Positions 10,260-24,600 of a DNA stretch of 64,000 nucleotides are shown here, piece by piece. The notes beneath the pieces are model-generated. The model made no database searches, had not been told where the DNA came from, and saw only the letters and a list, made by a program, of their open reading frames with translations. Every line of letters begins with the position of its first letter. The first letter of the stretch is position 1. The translations under genes and the position numbers were made by a program. The stretch covers positions 351,356 to 415,355 of the forward strand of contig WIDE01000013.1 in assembly GCA_015039315.1 (NCBI GenBank). Reading direction: 5' to 3'. The stretch is from Clavulina sp. PMI_390. Its lineage: Eukaryota; Basidiomycota; Agaricomycetes; Cantharellales; Hydnaceae.

Positions 10260-13200
10260 TCAATTCCACCCCTTGCGCAACGCGGCCTCGATGTCACCCC
10301 GCTCAATGTGGCTCTTCTCGCACATACTTCTGAAAATCCCATTCTCTTGGTCAAACAAAGATAAAGGCGTATCGAATTCCTGTGTGAAAACACGATCTTC
10401 AGTGCCACAGTTGATGCGGACGACCGGCGTCAAGGACTCACCGCCACCCGGCCACGATCAAGTACAAGGATTCGATCATAGTTGATGATAGTTCGGAGAC
10501 GATGCGCTACGCAGAGCACTGTTTTGTGGGCAAATTCCCGCAGGATAGTCTCCTGGATCTTTGCATCCGTCTCCAAGTCCACACTATCAAGTGGAAAAGA
10601 GAATCGGCTACCCTGCGGAACCCCCGAGAGTAGAGGAAACTCACCTAGCGGTCGCTTCATCCATCACAACAACCTGGGAATCTTTGCACAGGGCTCGCGC
10701 GAGACTCAGGAGGGAACGTTCCCCAACTGAGAGATTCGCGCCGTCTGCTTCTACGGCAGTGTCCAATGTGAAGCGATTCGTTGAGGCGGACACAGCTTCT
10801 CCAGAATGAAGAGAGGTGATGTGGGCTCGACGCATGGCATCCCAGAGCACCGCGTCTTCTAGCTGAGAGAAAGGGTCCAGATTGCTGCGGATAGTCCCAG
10901 AGAAAATCATTGGATCCTGAGGAATAATTGACAGCCTGCTCCGGAGCGTCTTCAAGGCTAGCTGAGAGATGTTGGCACCATCAATAGAAACTTTCCCAGA
11001 AGAAATCTCAATCAAGCGGAATAAAACCGCCATCATGGAGCTTTTGCCGGCACCAGTTCTCCCAACGATGCCAATCTTCTCGCCGCCCCGGATATGCAAC
11101 GAGATCCCCTGTAGAACAGAAGGCAGGCCTTCACGGTAGCTATTCGTCGCATGAGTTGTCGTAATTGCGGCATTTTCACAATAGGCACCAGCACTTACCT
11201 CACGAAGACGTTATCAAACTCAATATCCCCTCGTTCTGGCCATGTGGGTGGAACTCGACTGGTGGTGCTGGTCTCATCGTAGGCGGCTTCTTGCGCGATT
11301 GAACCTTCATCGCTATACTGGAAGACTCGCTCTACAGCGTTCATGTTGTTCTAATGAACGAACATGATTAAGGTTGCAATAGTTACTCGGAGAGGTTACA
11401 AGCTCTTACCTCCACTTCGGTAGTTTGTCGAGTGACCATCCCCAATATCTGGGTAACCGACACGATATAAGTGAGAGTAAGACCGACTTGTGCTGCGGAT
11501 ACCCCGTTCAGCCCGAATACAGCCCTTAATAAACACAGTCAGTACCACAAAGATACTATGAAGTGCTAGATTGGCGAACATAAGGGCAACGACAAAGACC
11601 AGTATTCCTCCCATAACATCCAGGCGGATGCTCAACCAACGCTGATTCGTAATAGTGAGATAAAGAGCTACCATAGAAAGCCTCAGTCAGTTACCGCCTT
11701 CGTGTATACGACTCGAAAGGCTCGTACCAGAATCTTCGTGGTCAATAAACACGCTGTTATCGTGTACAAACCGCGATGTTGCACCATAAGCCCGAATGGT
11801 AGCAATCCCTGACAAGGACTCTGCGAAGTGAGAGTAAAGTGCAGAACGTAGAATTCCGTCTAGAAAATTTCCAAGCCAATTCAGGAACAATTAGGAGCGG
11901 TAGAGAGAGCAGACAGCCCACCAAGACGCTTCATCTCTCTCGAGCTCACAGAATAGAAACGAGCAAGCCCATAGTATCCGATCAGCACAAACGCCACAAT
12001 CGGCAAAAAGTACGGGAAAAGAATGCTGATCAAGATGATGGAGCCTAACAGCGAGCTGAGGGTCATAGCGGCTAAACAACCCATTGTGGTTAGAAAACAG
12101 CTTCAAGGACAGAACAGCGGTATTCGTACCCATCCTGAGCGAATCTTCGGGCAGCAAGTTAGAATAATATCATTCCTTTGGTCAAGATTGAAGCTCACCT
12201 GCAAGCACATTGTCGATAGCTGCGTTTGTCGGAGGCATTTAGTCCATCAGCTTATCAACAAGTCTGGTTTATATATACTCACTATCCATATCCTTCCCGA
12301 GCACTCCGAGGATGCGGCCTATGCAACAGGATGGCTCAGTGCCATTGGATCATTAATTTATCCACTAATGTCCAACAAACTCACCAATAGGTGTTGTGTC
12401 AAAGAAAGACATTGGGGCACGAAGGATTGTAGTCAACGCGTTTCCATGCATCTTGGCAGACGCGAAAAACGATATAAGGCTCATGGTTGCGCCACTAAAT
12501 GGGCAAAAACTAATCAGGTGAAGATGGTTATAAAGGAAAAGCGGAAACACTTACAGTACAAACGTGAAAATAGCTTGAGTCGTCCCGAGGCCCGCGTAGA
12601 TCCCCTATGTGAAGATAATGTTAATGAGAGATGAAACGACTGGGTCTATAACAGTCACCATGTAGAACCCTGAGGGTTTATGAAACGTTTCTCCTTCCCA
12701 CCACACAAGCCAGTAGGAAGTGAGTACAGTCGCAGCTGCAGAAAAGTATGAGACTCTGGACCATTCGTCTACTCTATTGACAAAAACATACCCTGCATCA
12801 GAACTGCCGAAGAAACCGTTAACAGCAACATCGCCATTCCTCCCCCAGCTCGCATGTAGCTTCGGTACACTAGAGTATTGACATCAGTAATATGCAGACC
12901 ATAGAGTGAGACAAGTGGTTTCGAACCTGCTGATGAAATCGAGCCCGTTTTCCGAACCTCTTTCTTGATCAGGATACCTTCCTCTTTACCAGTCCCCTCG
13001 GCCGCTCCGCTTTGCTTGGAGTTATCAGCGGACGCATGAACCTCAGTAACCGAGGAAGAAGGCTCCTTGTTTTCCTCCTTGGCATTATCTCCACCTCGGA
13101 AGGAGGCAAACTCTTGTACCAGTGCTGCGAATCCACCGTTCAGCGCGACTAGAGACTCGAAAGTCCCCTCTTCCTGGATACGACCATCACTGATATGGTA

Positions 13201-16200
13201 GACATAATCGACCTGATGTAAGAAATGCAGTGCATGGGTAACCAAAATGACGGTCTTCCCTCGAGCCTTGAGGCCGAGGATGACACGAGAGAATAATCGC
13301 TCGGCCACATGTGCGTCTACAGCTGACAGTGGGTCGTCCATGGCTATGATGTCCGCATCACTGTACAGCGCGCGAGCCAGATTCACTAGGAGCACTAGAT
13401 TTCAGCCGTAACCCTTCAACCAACTATTGAGGAACTGACCTCTAGCCTTTTGTCCGCCAGATAGATCTGAGGTAGTGAAGGGCTTGTGTCAAAGTCGATT
13501 AGTAGTCAAATAAAAATACTCCGCTTACTGATGCCCTTCTCGCCAATCTACGGAGTGCGCCAGGCGTCGGAGGAAGTAATACCGTCAACAATAAAAGAAC
13601 ATACCTCGGTGAGATCTCCATCTGGTAGCAACTGCAGGTCAGTCATCAGACACGCATCCTCAATCACTTGCCAATAGCGTTCCTTCTCGAATGGGCGGCC
13701 GAATATAACGTTTTCGCGCTGAATAGATGGGCGCTGATCAGTAAATGAAGCCGAGCCGCACAGTTATGCAGTCGAATCTCGCACCAATGTCGCGTTCTGG
13801 ATCCATGGTAGCTGAGCGCAGAACGCAAGGCGACCTCCAAAACGAACTTCGCCCTCTGTCTTGCGCATCTCGCCGATCAGCCCTAGGAACAATAGGTCAG
13901 CGTTAGCATAGACCAGAATGCGAGTGAACTACCATTGAGAAGACTGGATTTTCCACCACCAATGGGACCGACAATAGCATATACGCTGCCCCCGCGGGGG
14001 ATTGAAAGGCTCAAGTTGCGAATTGCAAATGGTTCCGCTGAAGGGGCCGATTCAGATGGCTTGGCCGAAGCTTTTGATGGCGCTGGCTGAGTCCCTTTCT
14101 TGGACCCCCCGGTTTTGGTCGGGGCTGGAGCACTCTCCCATTCAAAACTTGCGTTCTTCACTTGGACAGCGTATTCGGCATCTTCGTCAATGAGAATCTC
14201 GTGATCCAATGTCTCTGCCTGAAGGACTTGAGACAAACGACTGAAAGCGTTGAGGCCATCAGCGACTGCCGAAAGACTTCTGGGTAGGAACATCAATGGT
14301 TGTCGCAAGAGGTTGAAGAGCGAAAGGCTAGTGAAGATGATTGCAGGATTCAAGTCATGTCCAGCGAGGGCATAGACGACGAAAGCGAGGACCGAGGCCA
14401 AGACGGGAATCGAAAATGCAACAGCTTGTCTGTGGGGGAAAAGGATGAGCGGTCGAGATCAACTCCCGAGATGGGCGAACGATGAACTGACGTTGCTGCG
14501 CGAGCCAACAACAATACACGAATGCCCTTTAATTCTTCACGGCGAAGGACAGCGATTCCTGAGGATACGGTGGATCAGAGATTCTGGTAGAGATAACTAG
14601 ATAGAGGTACGAACTTTCCCAGAACGGCAGCTCGTAGGTGAAGAGCTTCGTAATTCGCATAGCTCCCAGAATCCTATCACCATCTATGTTAGATAACATC
14701 TCGATCAATACACAGCGATGACTCTTACTCTTGGAGTAGATTGGCCCGTTTATCAGTATATTTCATTGAAGCGCGCCGCATCCTCAACTGCATAGTCATT
14801 GCCCTCTCTTGGAGAGGCATCAGTAGGACGAACAAGGAGAAGCCCGCCAAGGCCGATGGCCCTAATTGGACGCAGAGGATAGTAAGGCAAATGAGGACCT
14901 AGCGAGGGTAATGAGATTCAGCGAGCATGACGGAGAACAAGTGAGACGGGGTATATTACCTGCACCGGGGCAGTCCAGACCTGTTATCGTAGAGTCCGCA
15001 TCGGTTCAGCTAGAGTATGTGCAAGAGTAGCTGGAATATATGTAAAGTGCTTACTGGATGCGCCCATTGGAACAGGAAATCAATCCTGCTGACATCAGTC
15101 GATAGATGATTCACTAAAGCACCGTTTGAGTGCTTCGTGCGGCTTTTCGGAGTAAGTGATAAGCCGCGGGAGAAAAGGAGGTTGATGAGAGATGCTCGAG
15201 CAAGGATGCCAGAGCTCATCGACCTCCAGAACCATTGGTGCTGGCAGCAACTGGTGAGAACTGTGAGGCAGAACAGCCCAATCGCTGCGCCGACTCCCCG
15301 GCCAACATTGGGAGGCTTTGTCCCGTTCGCTTTCGCTGCTGCGCGCTCTTGAGCGAAGCGGATGATAGTCTAGAGGTGCAAGTTATGCATGAGGGGGAGA
15401 GAACACTTTAATAGCCCTAAGCGCCATCCCAGCTAACCTTGGAAACGAGAGGGCCACACATTTGTGCGGCATCGCCTACTAGCTTGAACAGTCCTGCAAT
15501 GCGGATGCATGAGTCAGCGACCGGCTTCTCGCGCAGAAGCTTCTGGGAACACTCACCTCCAAGCCAAAAATCAACACCGAAAACCTCACTTAGAGCCCAT
15601 ACAATACTGGGGGCACGCCGTGAGCGCTCGGCCCAAGCAGCCTCGAGAGACGCCATCCGCGTGTTATTGCCTCGAGCCTTGACTTTCCACCATAGCTTAC
15701 GAAGAGACGATGGGTGGATCTGACCAGATGCCAAAAGGGCGTTCCACTCATCTGCCGCCTTTTGTCGGCGAGTCCAAGCGACCTCCAACTTTTGAGCCAA
15801 AAAAGCCGATTTGCGACCATCGTTCATTCGCCATAGGTCACCAATCTAGTGGAGATGGGAAAAAAAGTCGGCAACGTAAGCAAGGCCAAGTGAAGGAAGA
15901 CATACTTGGAGGGGGCGCTGCCAACCAATGATCATGATTTCCGTGATCCATGAAAACGTGAGGAGCGACCAAAATGAGGCAGTGGCGATTGGAATCTCAG
16001 GTGCATCATCAATGGAAGGGTATGGCGCTCTCGGTGGGTCGACAGGAAGCCAGAATTGATACCTACAAAGAGAAATGCGCGTTATCGGACTTGTGTCTGC
16101 TGAGGTCATAGTGCTCGCGTTGCTTCGCACCATTTCTGCCGATAATCCCCATCCAGCACTGGCAGAGAGTATTCACTGTCAGCTTGTGAGCCATCAAGTT

Positions 16201-16294
16201 TTTCTTTGACTGCTAGGGCTGAGACGCCAGTTATGGTTTTTTCGGGGTCATCAGGGAGTTTACCCTTGGATGGCGGCAGACCCTGGTTTGCCAT
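10260..16294 (-). CDS. ABC transporter, ABCC (YOR1/MRP-type) full-length exporter
   Basis: A large gene with many short introns, encoding about 1,450 residues. It has a hydrophilic N-terminus (MANQGLPPSKGKL at 16294), the entry motif FWSLLTFSWITEIMIIGWQR typical of fungal ABCC proteins, TMD1, NBD1, TMD2 and NBD2. NBD1 shows Walker A GPIGGGKSS (about 13950), signature LSGGQKARVNLARAL completed across an intron (about 13450-13370), and Walker B IIAMDDPLSAVDAH. NBD2 shows Walker A GRTGAGKSS, Q-loop IIPQDPMIFSGT, an LSVGERSLLSLARAL signature, Walker B VVVMDEATAR and the H-loop CVAHRLRT. The Asp after Walker B in NBD1 (MDDP) and the Glu in NBD2 (MDEAT) fit the usual ABCC asymmetry with one weak ATPase site. 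No TMD0 is seen. It probably exports drugs or conjugates from the plasma or vacuolar membrane; the substrate is unknown. Stop TGA at 10262-10260. Confidence 0.88.
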
Positions 16295-17141
16295 GGAAGA
16301 TGGTGGGCAGGAGCAGCATGCATACGTCTGAACTGACGAGCTATGTTTGGATGCGCCATCGGAACCGGAACCATATGGCGGCAACGGACATCGGAGTAGC
16401 TTAATCCCACGCTAATCGGCCGAGCGCCGAATGATAACGATTATCTTACCCCATCACTTTGACTCACGTCCTTCAATGGTCCGAAAAGTGATTGGAAAGA
16501 ATCATCACGGTCTCGTAAACTCCCATCAGGGCATTGGGTTGCCGATCCATATATCTTGCCGAGTACCACAGCACCATCGCGCCTTATATATAGCTCCAGT
16601 TGGATCAATAGAGGTGCTCCGTACTTAAAGCCTACTATCTGTCATGTATCCCAGCAGCCTAGAAATCTCATACATCGACGTCAAAACTCACCCGAGGACA
16701 CCCCTGCCACCATGGTACATGATCAGCGTCGATAATAGCGCTTGCTGGACCACTGCTCCCAAACAGTTTCCTACGTTCAGCATTAGAAACTGAAGAAAGC
16801 GTGCGGGTGTAGCCATGTCGTCTAGGGGAGAAACACCGACGTCGGGGGTCCGAGGAGCGGTGGTGAGTTGCGGGCCGGTGCGCCCTGGGTTCCCCATTCC
16901 TCCTTGAGCGAGATGCCGGCAATACTCTATATATGGCGCTAGGACGCCCCCAGGCTATGGTAAAGAAAGGGCAGGACTATTGCTAAATCGCCTCTCTCTC
17001 AGAAAAGGGTGACTCTGTGATTGTTCATCTCGGGAGAACCGTGCCTTGCCTTGGAGTGATTTGAGGCACCGTGGGAACCAACGCAAGCGAAAGGGTTTTT
17101 ATCGACGATCTTTTCCTCGACTGTTCCTCGTCCTATCCTCC
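16295..17141. promoter_or_regulatory. Shared promoter region of the ABC and SLC35F-type genes
   Basis: About 850 bp between two divergent gene starts. It contains a TATATATAAGG tract on the minus strand near 16590, 300 bp upstream of the ABC transporter ATG, and the unexplained open stretch 16688-16897. Confidence 0.4.
16688..16897 (-). other. Orphan open stretch with one hydrophobic segment
   Basis: An ATG at 16897 in a good context (GGAATGG) opens 69 codons that include a plausible membrane helix (FLMLNVGNCLGAVVQQALL). It ends at a perfect GTGAGT donor at about 16691. I could not find a downstream exon that keeps the frame: three tried acceptors lead to an early stop. It might be a 5' exon of an alternative ABC transcript, a tiny separate gene, or chance. 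Confidence 0.2.
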
Positions 17142-19156
17142 ATGTCTGGTCCAGCTCACCTTGTGGGCGCTTCGCCCGTCGAGCACAACGCTGTCCGCGT
17201 CGTCTCCCGCCCGAACTCAATCTCAAAGGATGCTGATCAAGTGAACGACCCGGAGTCCCCGATCAACGATGGGCTCGAGACTATGGTGGCCTCTGGCTTG
17301 GGAGGCTTTGCTGCTGAAGAGCGTCCGCCTGTAGACTATTCATCTATGGGGGCTTTCTTCACCTCTTCTTGGGCTAGGTTTAAGAGCCTGTGGACCAAAC
17401 GCTTCACCTATGCGTTACTCGTGAGTTGAGAAAGGGCGGATGCTAGTCTCCGATAATTGAAAGATCGTCTGCCAGGCTGGTCAACTTGTGTCCCTTTGCA
17501 TCACCTGCACGAATGTCACGACTACCGAGCTCACTATGCGAGTAAGTTCACGTTCTTTGCGTCCACCAGGTGGCAAATCATGCTGATATCGCTGGCAGGG
17601 ATGGGCGATCCCAACAACCCAAACTTGGTTCTTGTGAGCAATTCTCTATATTCGGGTTCCCCACACTTTACTAATTATTTCCTATCCAGGTACTTCTCCA
17701 TTTGCGTCGTTTATACCCCGATTACCATGTACAAATGTGAGCTGCGACCCAATGTACCCTATATATCACCCCCTGACTATGTATCTAGATGGCTTGAAAG
17801 GATGGGGTCGACTCGTCCTGCACGATGGCTGGAAATGTGAGCGCTTATCAACCCTCTGTCCGTTAATATAACCTCATTTGCGCCTAGATATCATCCTTGC
17901 TGCATGTGACGTTGAAGGAAACTTCCTTGTCGTCAAGGCTTACCAGTATACCACACTTCTTTCATGCATGCTTCTTGATGCGTAAGTATGAAATCGTCAC
18001 TTCAACGCTAGATGATGCTGACGGCTCGTTGGACACATAGTCTCGCGATCCCTAGCTGTATCTTCTTTGCGTACATCTTCATGCGCCCGAAAGTCGCCTG
18101 GAGTCAGCTTGTGGTATGTCACTTTACCATTTTATCGCTGTTTCCCGCTCAAGTCGTAGGATTGCATCTTAGGGAATCTTCATCTGCATCGGTGGTCTCG
18201 GCATGCTTGTCGCCTCCGACCATCTGACAAACAAGGACTATCCTGCCGCAGACAGGGTCAAGGGAGACATCTATGTGAGTTCTCCTCCATCCGATTATTC
18301 AGCCTTGATCCGAGCTTCTCCGTTATAGATGATCTTTGGGGCTTTCCTCTATGGTTTCAGTACGTCCACTCATCTCTCCAATAGTGTACACCTCGATCTA
18401 ACTGGGCAATTTTGTAGCTAATGCGTACGAGGAATGGCGAGTCCGGCAGCGCCCTCTTTACGAAGTCGTCGGCCAACTTGGCTTCTGGGGAATGATCATC
18501 AACGGAGTACGCAGGATATTTCGTTCACCATGTAGCTGGTTCTCATCCATTCATTGCACATAGATTCAAGCAGCAGGATTGGAGCATAAACAGATTACCG
18601 AGGCGGTGTGGGATGGTGCTACCGTTGGGTTATTGATCGCCTATACTGCTGGTAGGAGAGGTCTTGATGTTGATGTAAGGACGATAGCTAACCTGGATCA
18701 TTCCATAGCCATGTTCATCTTGTACACCTTTGCTCCACTCATCTACCGCATGGCTTCCTCGCCATTCTACAACCTTTCGCTTCTTTCTAGCGACTTCTTC
18801 GGCTTGCTGTTTGGTATGTATCACTCACACCGGAGGTAGTTGGCAGAAATCCTGACCTCCGTCATCAACAGGCCTGTTCCTGTTCCACTACTCGCCATAC
18901 TGGCTCTATTTCCCTGCCTTTGCTGTCGTTTTGATCGGTTCGTGTTATATTCTTCTCCTCGGATCCTATTTTGTATCCTGACCTTGCACTTCTGAACACA
19001 TCAGGCCTAGTCATCTACTTCTGGGGCTCCAAGCCTGAAGATCAGGGTAGCCTTGACCCACATAAACCCAGCTATGTCCGCGAGCTCAAAGGCTCCGACC
19101 TCGAAGCTACCGGAGTGAACCACCCTGGTGGCGGCGGTTTTACTGCTGCTAACTGA
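17142..19156 (+). CDS. SLC35F1/F2-type membrane transporter
   Basis: Spliced from about ten exons starting at ATG 17142 (MSGPAHLVGASPVEH). A soluble N-terminus is followed by a membrane core of about ten helices. Recognisable pieces in order are SLWTKRFTYALL, AACDVEGNFLVVKAYQYTTL, MLLDALAIPSCIFFAYIF, IGGLGMLVASDH, DIYMIFGAFLYGFTNAYEEW, and the end WLYFPAFAVVLIGLVIYFWG. The DVEGNFLVVKAYQYT and IPSC-type motifs are hallmarks of the SLC35F1/F2/F6 (DUF914) branch of the drug/metabolite transporter superfamily. The physiological substrate of this branch in fungi is not established. The stop is TGA at 19154-19156. It is divergent from the ABC transporter and convergent with the aldo/keto reductase. 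Confidence 0.85.
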
Positions 19157-19690
19157 GGGCTATTTGACTTCCCCCTCGATCCCTGAAGTCGCGCTCTTTC
19201 CGTTCTTTGAGATACTGCTCCCTTTTCTGTCCTCTCGTGGGGCAATGGTGCAGTATCTGAAAGAATGGAAAGAATCTTAAGGGCTTGGACTTCCCCCTAT
19301 CCTGAAGTCGCGTTTGCTGAGGTATCTTGGGTTTCCAACTCTATTTTTCCTCTCCTCAATTTCCTGGGCGGGATTTTCTTTTTTCCCGCTGTTTCCCGCT
19401 TTCATGACCAAGTTATTCACGCCTTTGCCATGTTGACTTTGTGGTCCAGACCATGAATGTTTCTGCTTTTTGTTTCGACGATTTACGATGATCACCCTTC
19501 TTTGCAATTCATGGTTCTTGCTGCTCGCTGGCGCATCGATATGAACGCTTTGCTACACGAGACGATTGAGGGCGAATATGCAATCAATTGAAAGAGATGG
19601 AGTGAACAAAAGTATTTGATTTAGCATTGTGATTGTTCCTATGGTGCGCTTGCTATAATCGCTCTCACTAATAACAAATCAGCAGCATAG
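19157..19690. other. Convergent 3' spacer
   Basis: About 530 bp between the stop codons of the transporter and the aldo/keto reductase. It contains a partial internal repeat: a GGACTTCCCCCT...CCTGAAGTCGCG phrase occurs near 19167-19197 and again near 19287-19312, so a stretch of about 30 bp is duplicated 120 bp apart. No gene is seen. Confidence 0.5.
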
Positions 19691-21301
<1,611 letters not shown>

Positions 21302-21616
21302 CTTCAAGGGTGGTAGGAAGGACAAGAGTGTGGAGCTGATATTTATTGGAGCAATAGCTCAAGTTCTCGTTATCAGACATGACGCCTTTCCGCTACAATT
21401 GCACAAGCCGGGACCGGCTCGAGGTAAACAGCGATGATTACCCGAAGACTATTGATTCGAGTCACGCGTTCCTCGTTTTTGTAGGTAGTACAGATACAAA
21501 AATAGCAATGATTCATAGGCAAGCACGATTACAATGGGGGAGCAGACGGACAAGAGTGGAAGGGAAGAAACAAAGTGGCTCATGTGACACTGAACATCAC
21601 ATCACAGCGTCACCAT
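21302..21616. promoter_or_regulatory. Upstream region of the aldo/keto reductase gene
   Basis: 315 bp between the aldo/keto reductase start and the LYS2 stop. On the minus strand it holds AACGCGTGAC at about 21461-21470, the same core as in the compound motifs at 7454 and 36610. A regulatory role is inferred. Confidence 0.3.
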
Positions 21617-24600
21617 CTAGTGCCCTGTGGTTCTGCCAATGGCCTTGGCAGCTACAACGCCCTGTAGTTTGGGCAATGGCGTAGCATCTGCGGCAGTCGG
21701 GGCATCTAGGAACTGAGCTTCGACCAACCATGCCAGATATAACCCCATAAGGTCCACATCAACAGCTCTCCCGAAAGACTCCCCATGGCGAGCAAGTAGC
21801 TCGGCCGTCTGGCAATCGTTCAAGTCGGCAGCCTTGGTGCTCGTGGGGAGATCGTCTAGAACGAAATGAAGGAGGGGGAATAAGGCATTGTCCTGTACTT
21901 CCATGACGTGCTGCTCAAGCTTTCGACGCCACAACAGGTATTCCGTGCGCTCGGCTGGATACCCGTATGTCGCGAGAGAACCAAGGATATCATTGTAGCG
22001 CACAGAGGGATGGGCAGTGACGTGGAAGACTGTGGCCTGCTTGGGCGTGAAGGGAGGGGTAATGGCAGAGAGCGCAGAATATCGGGCCACACTATCAACT
22101 GGTACCATGTTGACGGTGTTGTTGATGTCGGGCACTTGGCCAAGTTGAATGCATCCTTTGACCATTCTCCAAATGAAATCATCGGTATTGGTAACTATAA
22201 GTGAGATCAATTTAGTATGACAGTCAGATCTCTTTGCATCATGTAGTCGTACCTGCTGAGACAGAGTCGCCGACAACATAACCGGGACGGACAATATTGA
22301 CCGCCAACCCACGCTTCGCAGCCTCCATCAGGACCTTCTCACTAACCCACTTGCTCTGGCCATACCCAATCTTGAGTTCAGTGCGGGCAGCCTCTAGATC
22401 ATCCGATTCGGGGACACCAGGGTTCTCCGTGAGAGCTAGATCGTCCGATAGACGGACATAGTGGTTTGCCTCGATTGCAGCAGTTGATGAGACGAAAGAT
22501 AGTAATTTGGGCCGCTGTGGGGCGGCGGCAAGCTCGATACAGGTGACGGTTGAGAGCACATTGGCCTCTCGGAGCTTGTGATAGGGATACACCCAATGAA
22601 CCTGTAACATTATTGTTAGAACAGCCCTCCCCACTCAGCGTTAACCCAATCATATCGCATTGACTTACCATGGCACCATTGTGCAAGATTGCGTCAGCAT
22701 TAGCCGCCAGCGCAGTCCATTCCGTCTCGTTCAGCCCGAAATGTGGGCTACTGAGGTCGCCAGCCAAGGCTTCAACCCGCCCATTCTGCACCCAGGCATC
22801 GTCCCATATTCCTCGGTCCACTGCGCTCTGCTGCAGCCTCGCCATCGCGTCCGCAGGGGTTTTCGCTCTTACCAAGCAGATGACCTTGGCGACTTGGTTC
22901 GGACGGCTAAGTAAATCCCGTAAGATGTACGCCCCAAGGAAGCCGGTGGCACCCGTGAGGAAGACAGTGATGCTCGCTGCGGATGTCCAGCTCGGCGATG
23001 TATAGGATGGAGCAAGCTGCTTTGCCAAAAGATCAAAGTCTGCGCCGTAATTGTCCGTGGGGACGGGGGTAGCGTAGCCGTTCGCAGCATCTGCCTGAGG
23101 AACTGGAGCGAGACCAAAGTGGGGATCACGAAGATTATCGATCTCTTGTGCGAGCTGCTTGATCGTTGGCCGATCGAACACCATCCCAAGTGGTGCTTCG
23201 ACGACGAAAGTCTTGCGAAGCTCGAAGATAAGGCGGGTAGCGAGAATGGAATGACCGCCGAGATCGAAGAAACTCTCGTCGATTGGGATGACTGGGGGAG
23301 GCGTCGGAAGAAGCTTTGCCCAGATCGAGGCGATTGCTGCTTCAGTTGGCGTCGTTTTGACCGCCTGAGCAGTGGGAGCGGTGGGCGCAAGCGCGGAAGC
23401 TGCTTCGGCGGTATCGGGGAAAGGAAGGGCCGGCTTGTCTATCTTTCCATTCGGGTTGAGGGGCATTCTCCGCAGAGGAACGAACACTGGGTCATCGCAG
23501 AGATGAGAATTGGTGGCTACCACTGATCAAACGGATGCACTCACTGGTGGGGATAGAATAGCTAGGCAGTTTCTTCTTCAAATGCTCGCGAATATCCTTG
23601 ATCAACTTGCGATAGGCGTAGAAGGGCTTCACCAGACCGCCCTTCTGATCCTCCTCGTCTTCCTCAACCTCGCTGACAAACTCTTCCACACCCTTACGCT
23701 CCAAGGGAACGAAGTAGCTGATCAGCACCTTCTCTTCGTTCTTATCACGCCTAACGAGGGTGACATTCTCGCGCACGAACGGATGTTGCGAAAGGTGTGT
23801 ATCGATCTCTCCAAGCTCGATGCGGAAGCCCCGAATCTTGATCTGGTCATCAGCGCGGCCGGTACACTCGACGCGTCCATCAGGAAGGTATCGTCCGAGG
23901 TCTCCAGTGCGGTACATCCTGTCACGGATACCCTTCCAGTGCGCGGCTTCAGGACCTGGCAGGCGCCCCTCTTCGGGATGTCGAATGGTATCCTTCCAGT
24001 GGGGAGCGCTTTCACCAGAAGTAAACCAGTTCATAACGAACTTCTCGGCCGTGGAAGTGGGATCGAGGTAGCCCTCTGCGAGGCCACCTGAGCGAACGTA
24101 GATCTCGCCCACTTCACCAACACCACAGGAGATGTTGCGATCGTTACGATTCACAACAAGCAATTGAACGTCAATCATGCCTTCACCAGCCGGCATGATA
24201 TCCTTCTGTGTCGTCAGGAATGTAGAGTCGGTTGAAAGAGGAGGGATGGCAAAGTATGACACGGCGCGTTGTGTTTCCGTAGTTCCATACATGTTGATGA
24301 TTCGGACATTGGCAGCAAGACTTTGCAGACGATGACAATCTCGCTTGGTGAGGATATCGCCGACAAAGAAGGCATTGCGCAAGCTCGGAATCTGGCGTGT
24401 GGCCTGAGCAGACAACAGCTGACCCATAGCAGGGGTCAAGTGGGTGATCGTGACCTCGCTGTCGGCCATCCACTCAGCGAGACGGCCTGGTGTTCCAATG
24501 TCATCGGCGGTTGGTACATGGAGCTCAGCACCGAAGAACAGGGGTGTGAACACTGTACACCAAGGTTTATGAGCAAACTCGGAATCAAATTACACTACTG

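Noticed and set aside
23510..24091. Long plus-strand open frame (193 codons) opposite LYS2
   Set aside because: It is the complement of a well-conserved adenylation-domain exon and has no family resemblance of its own.
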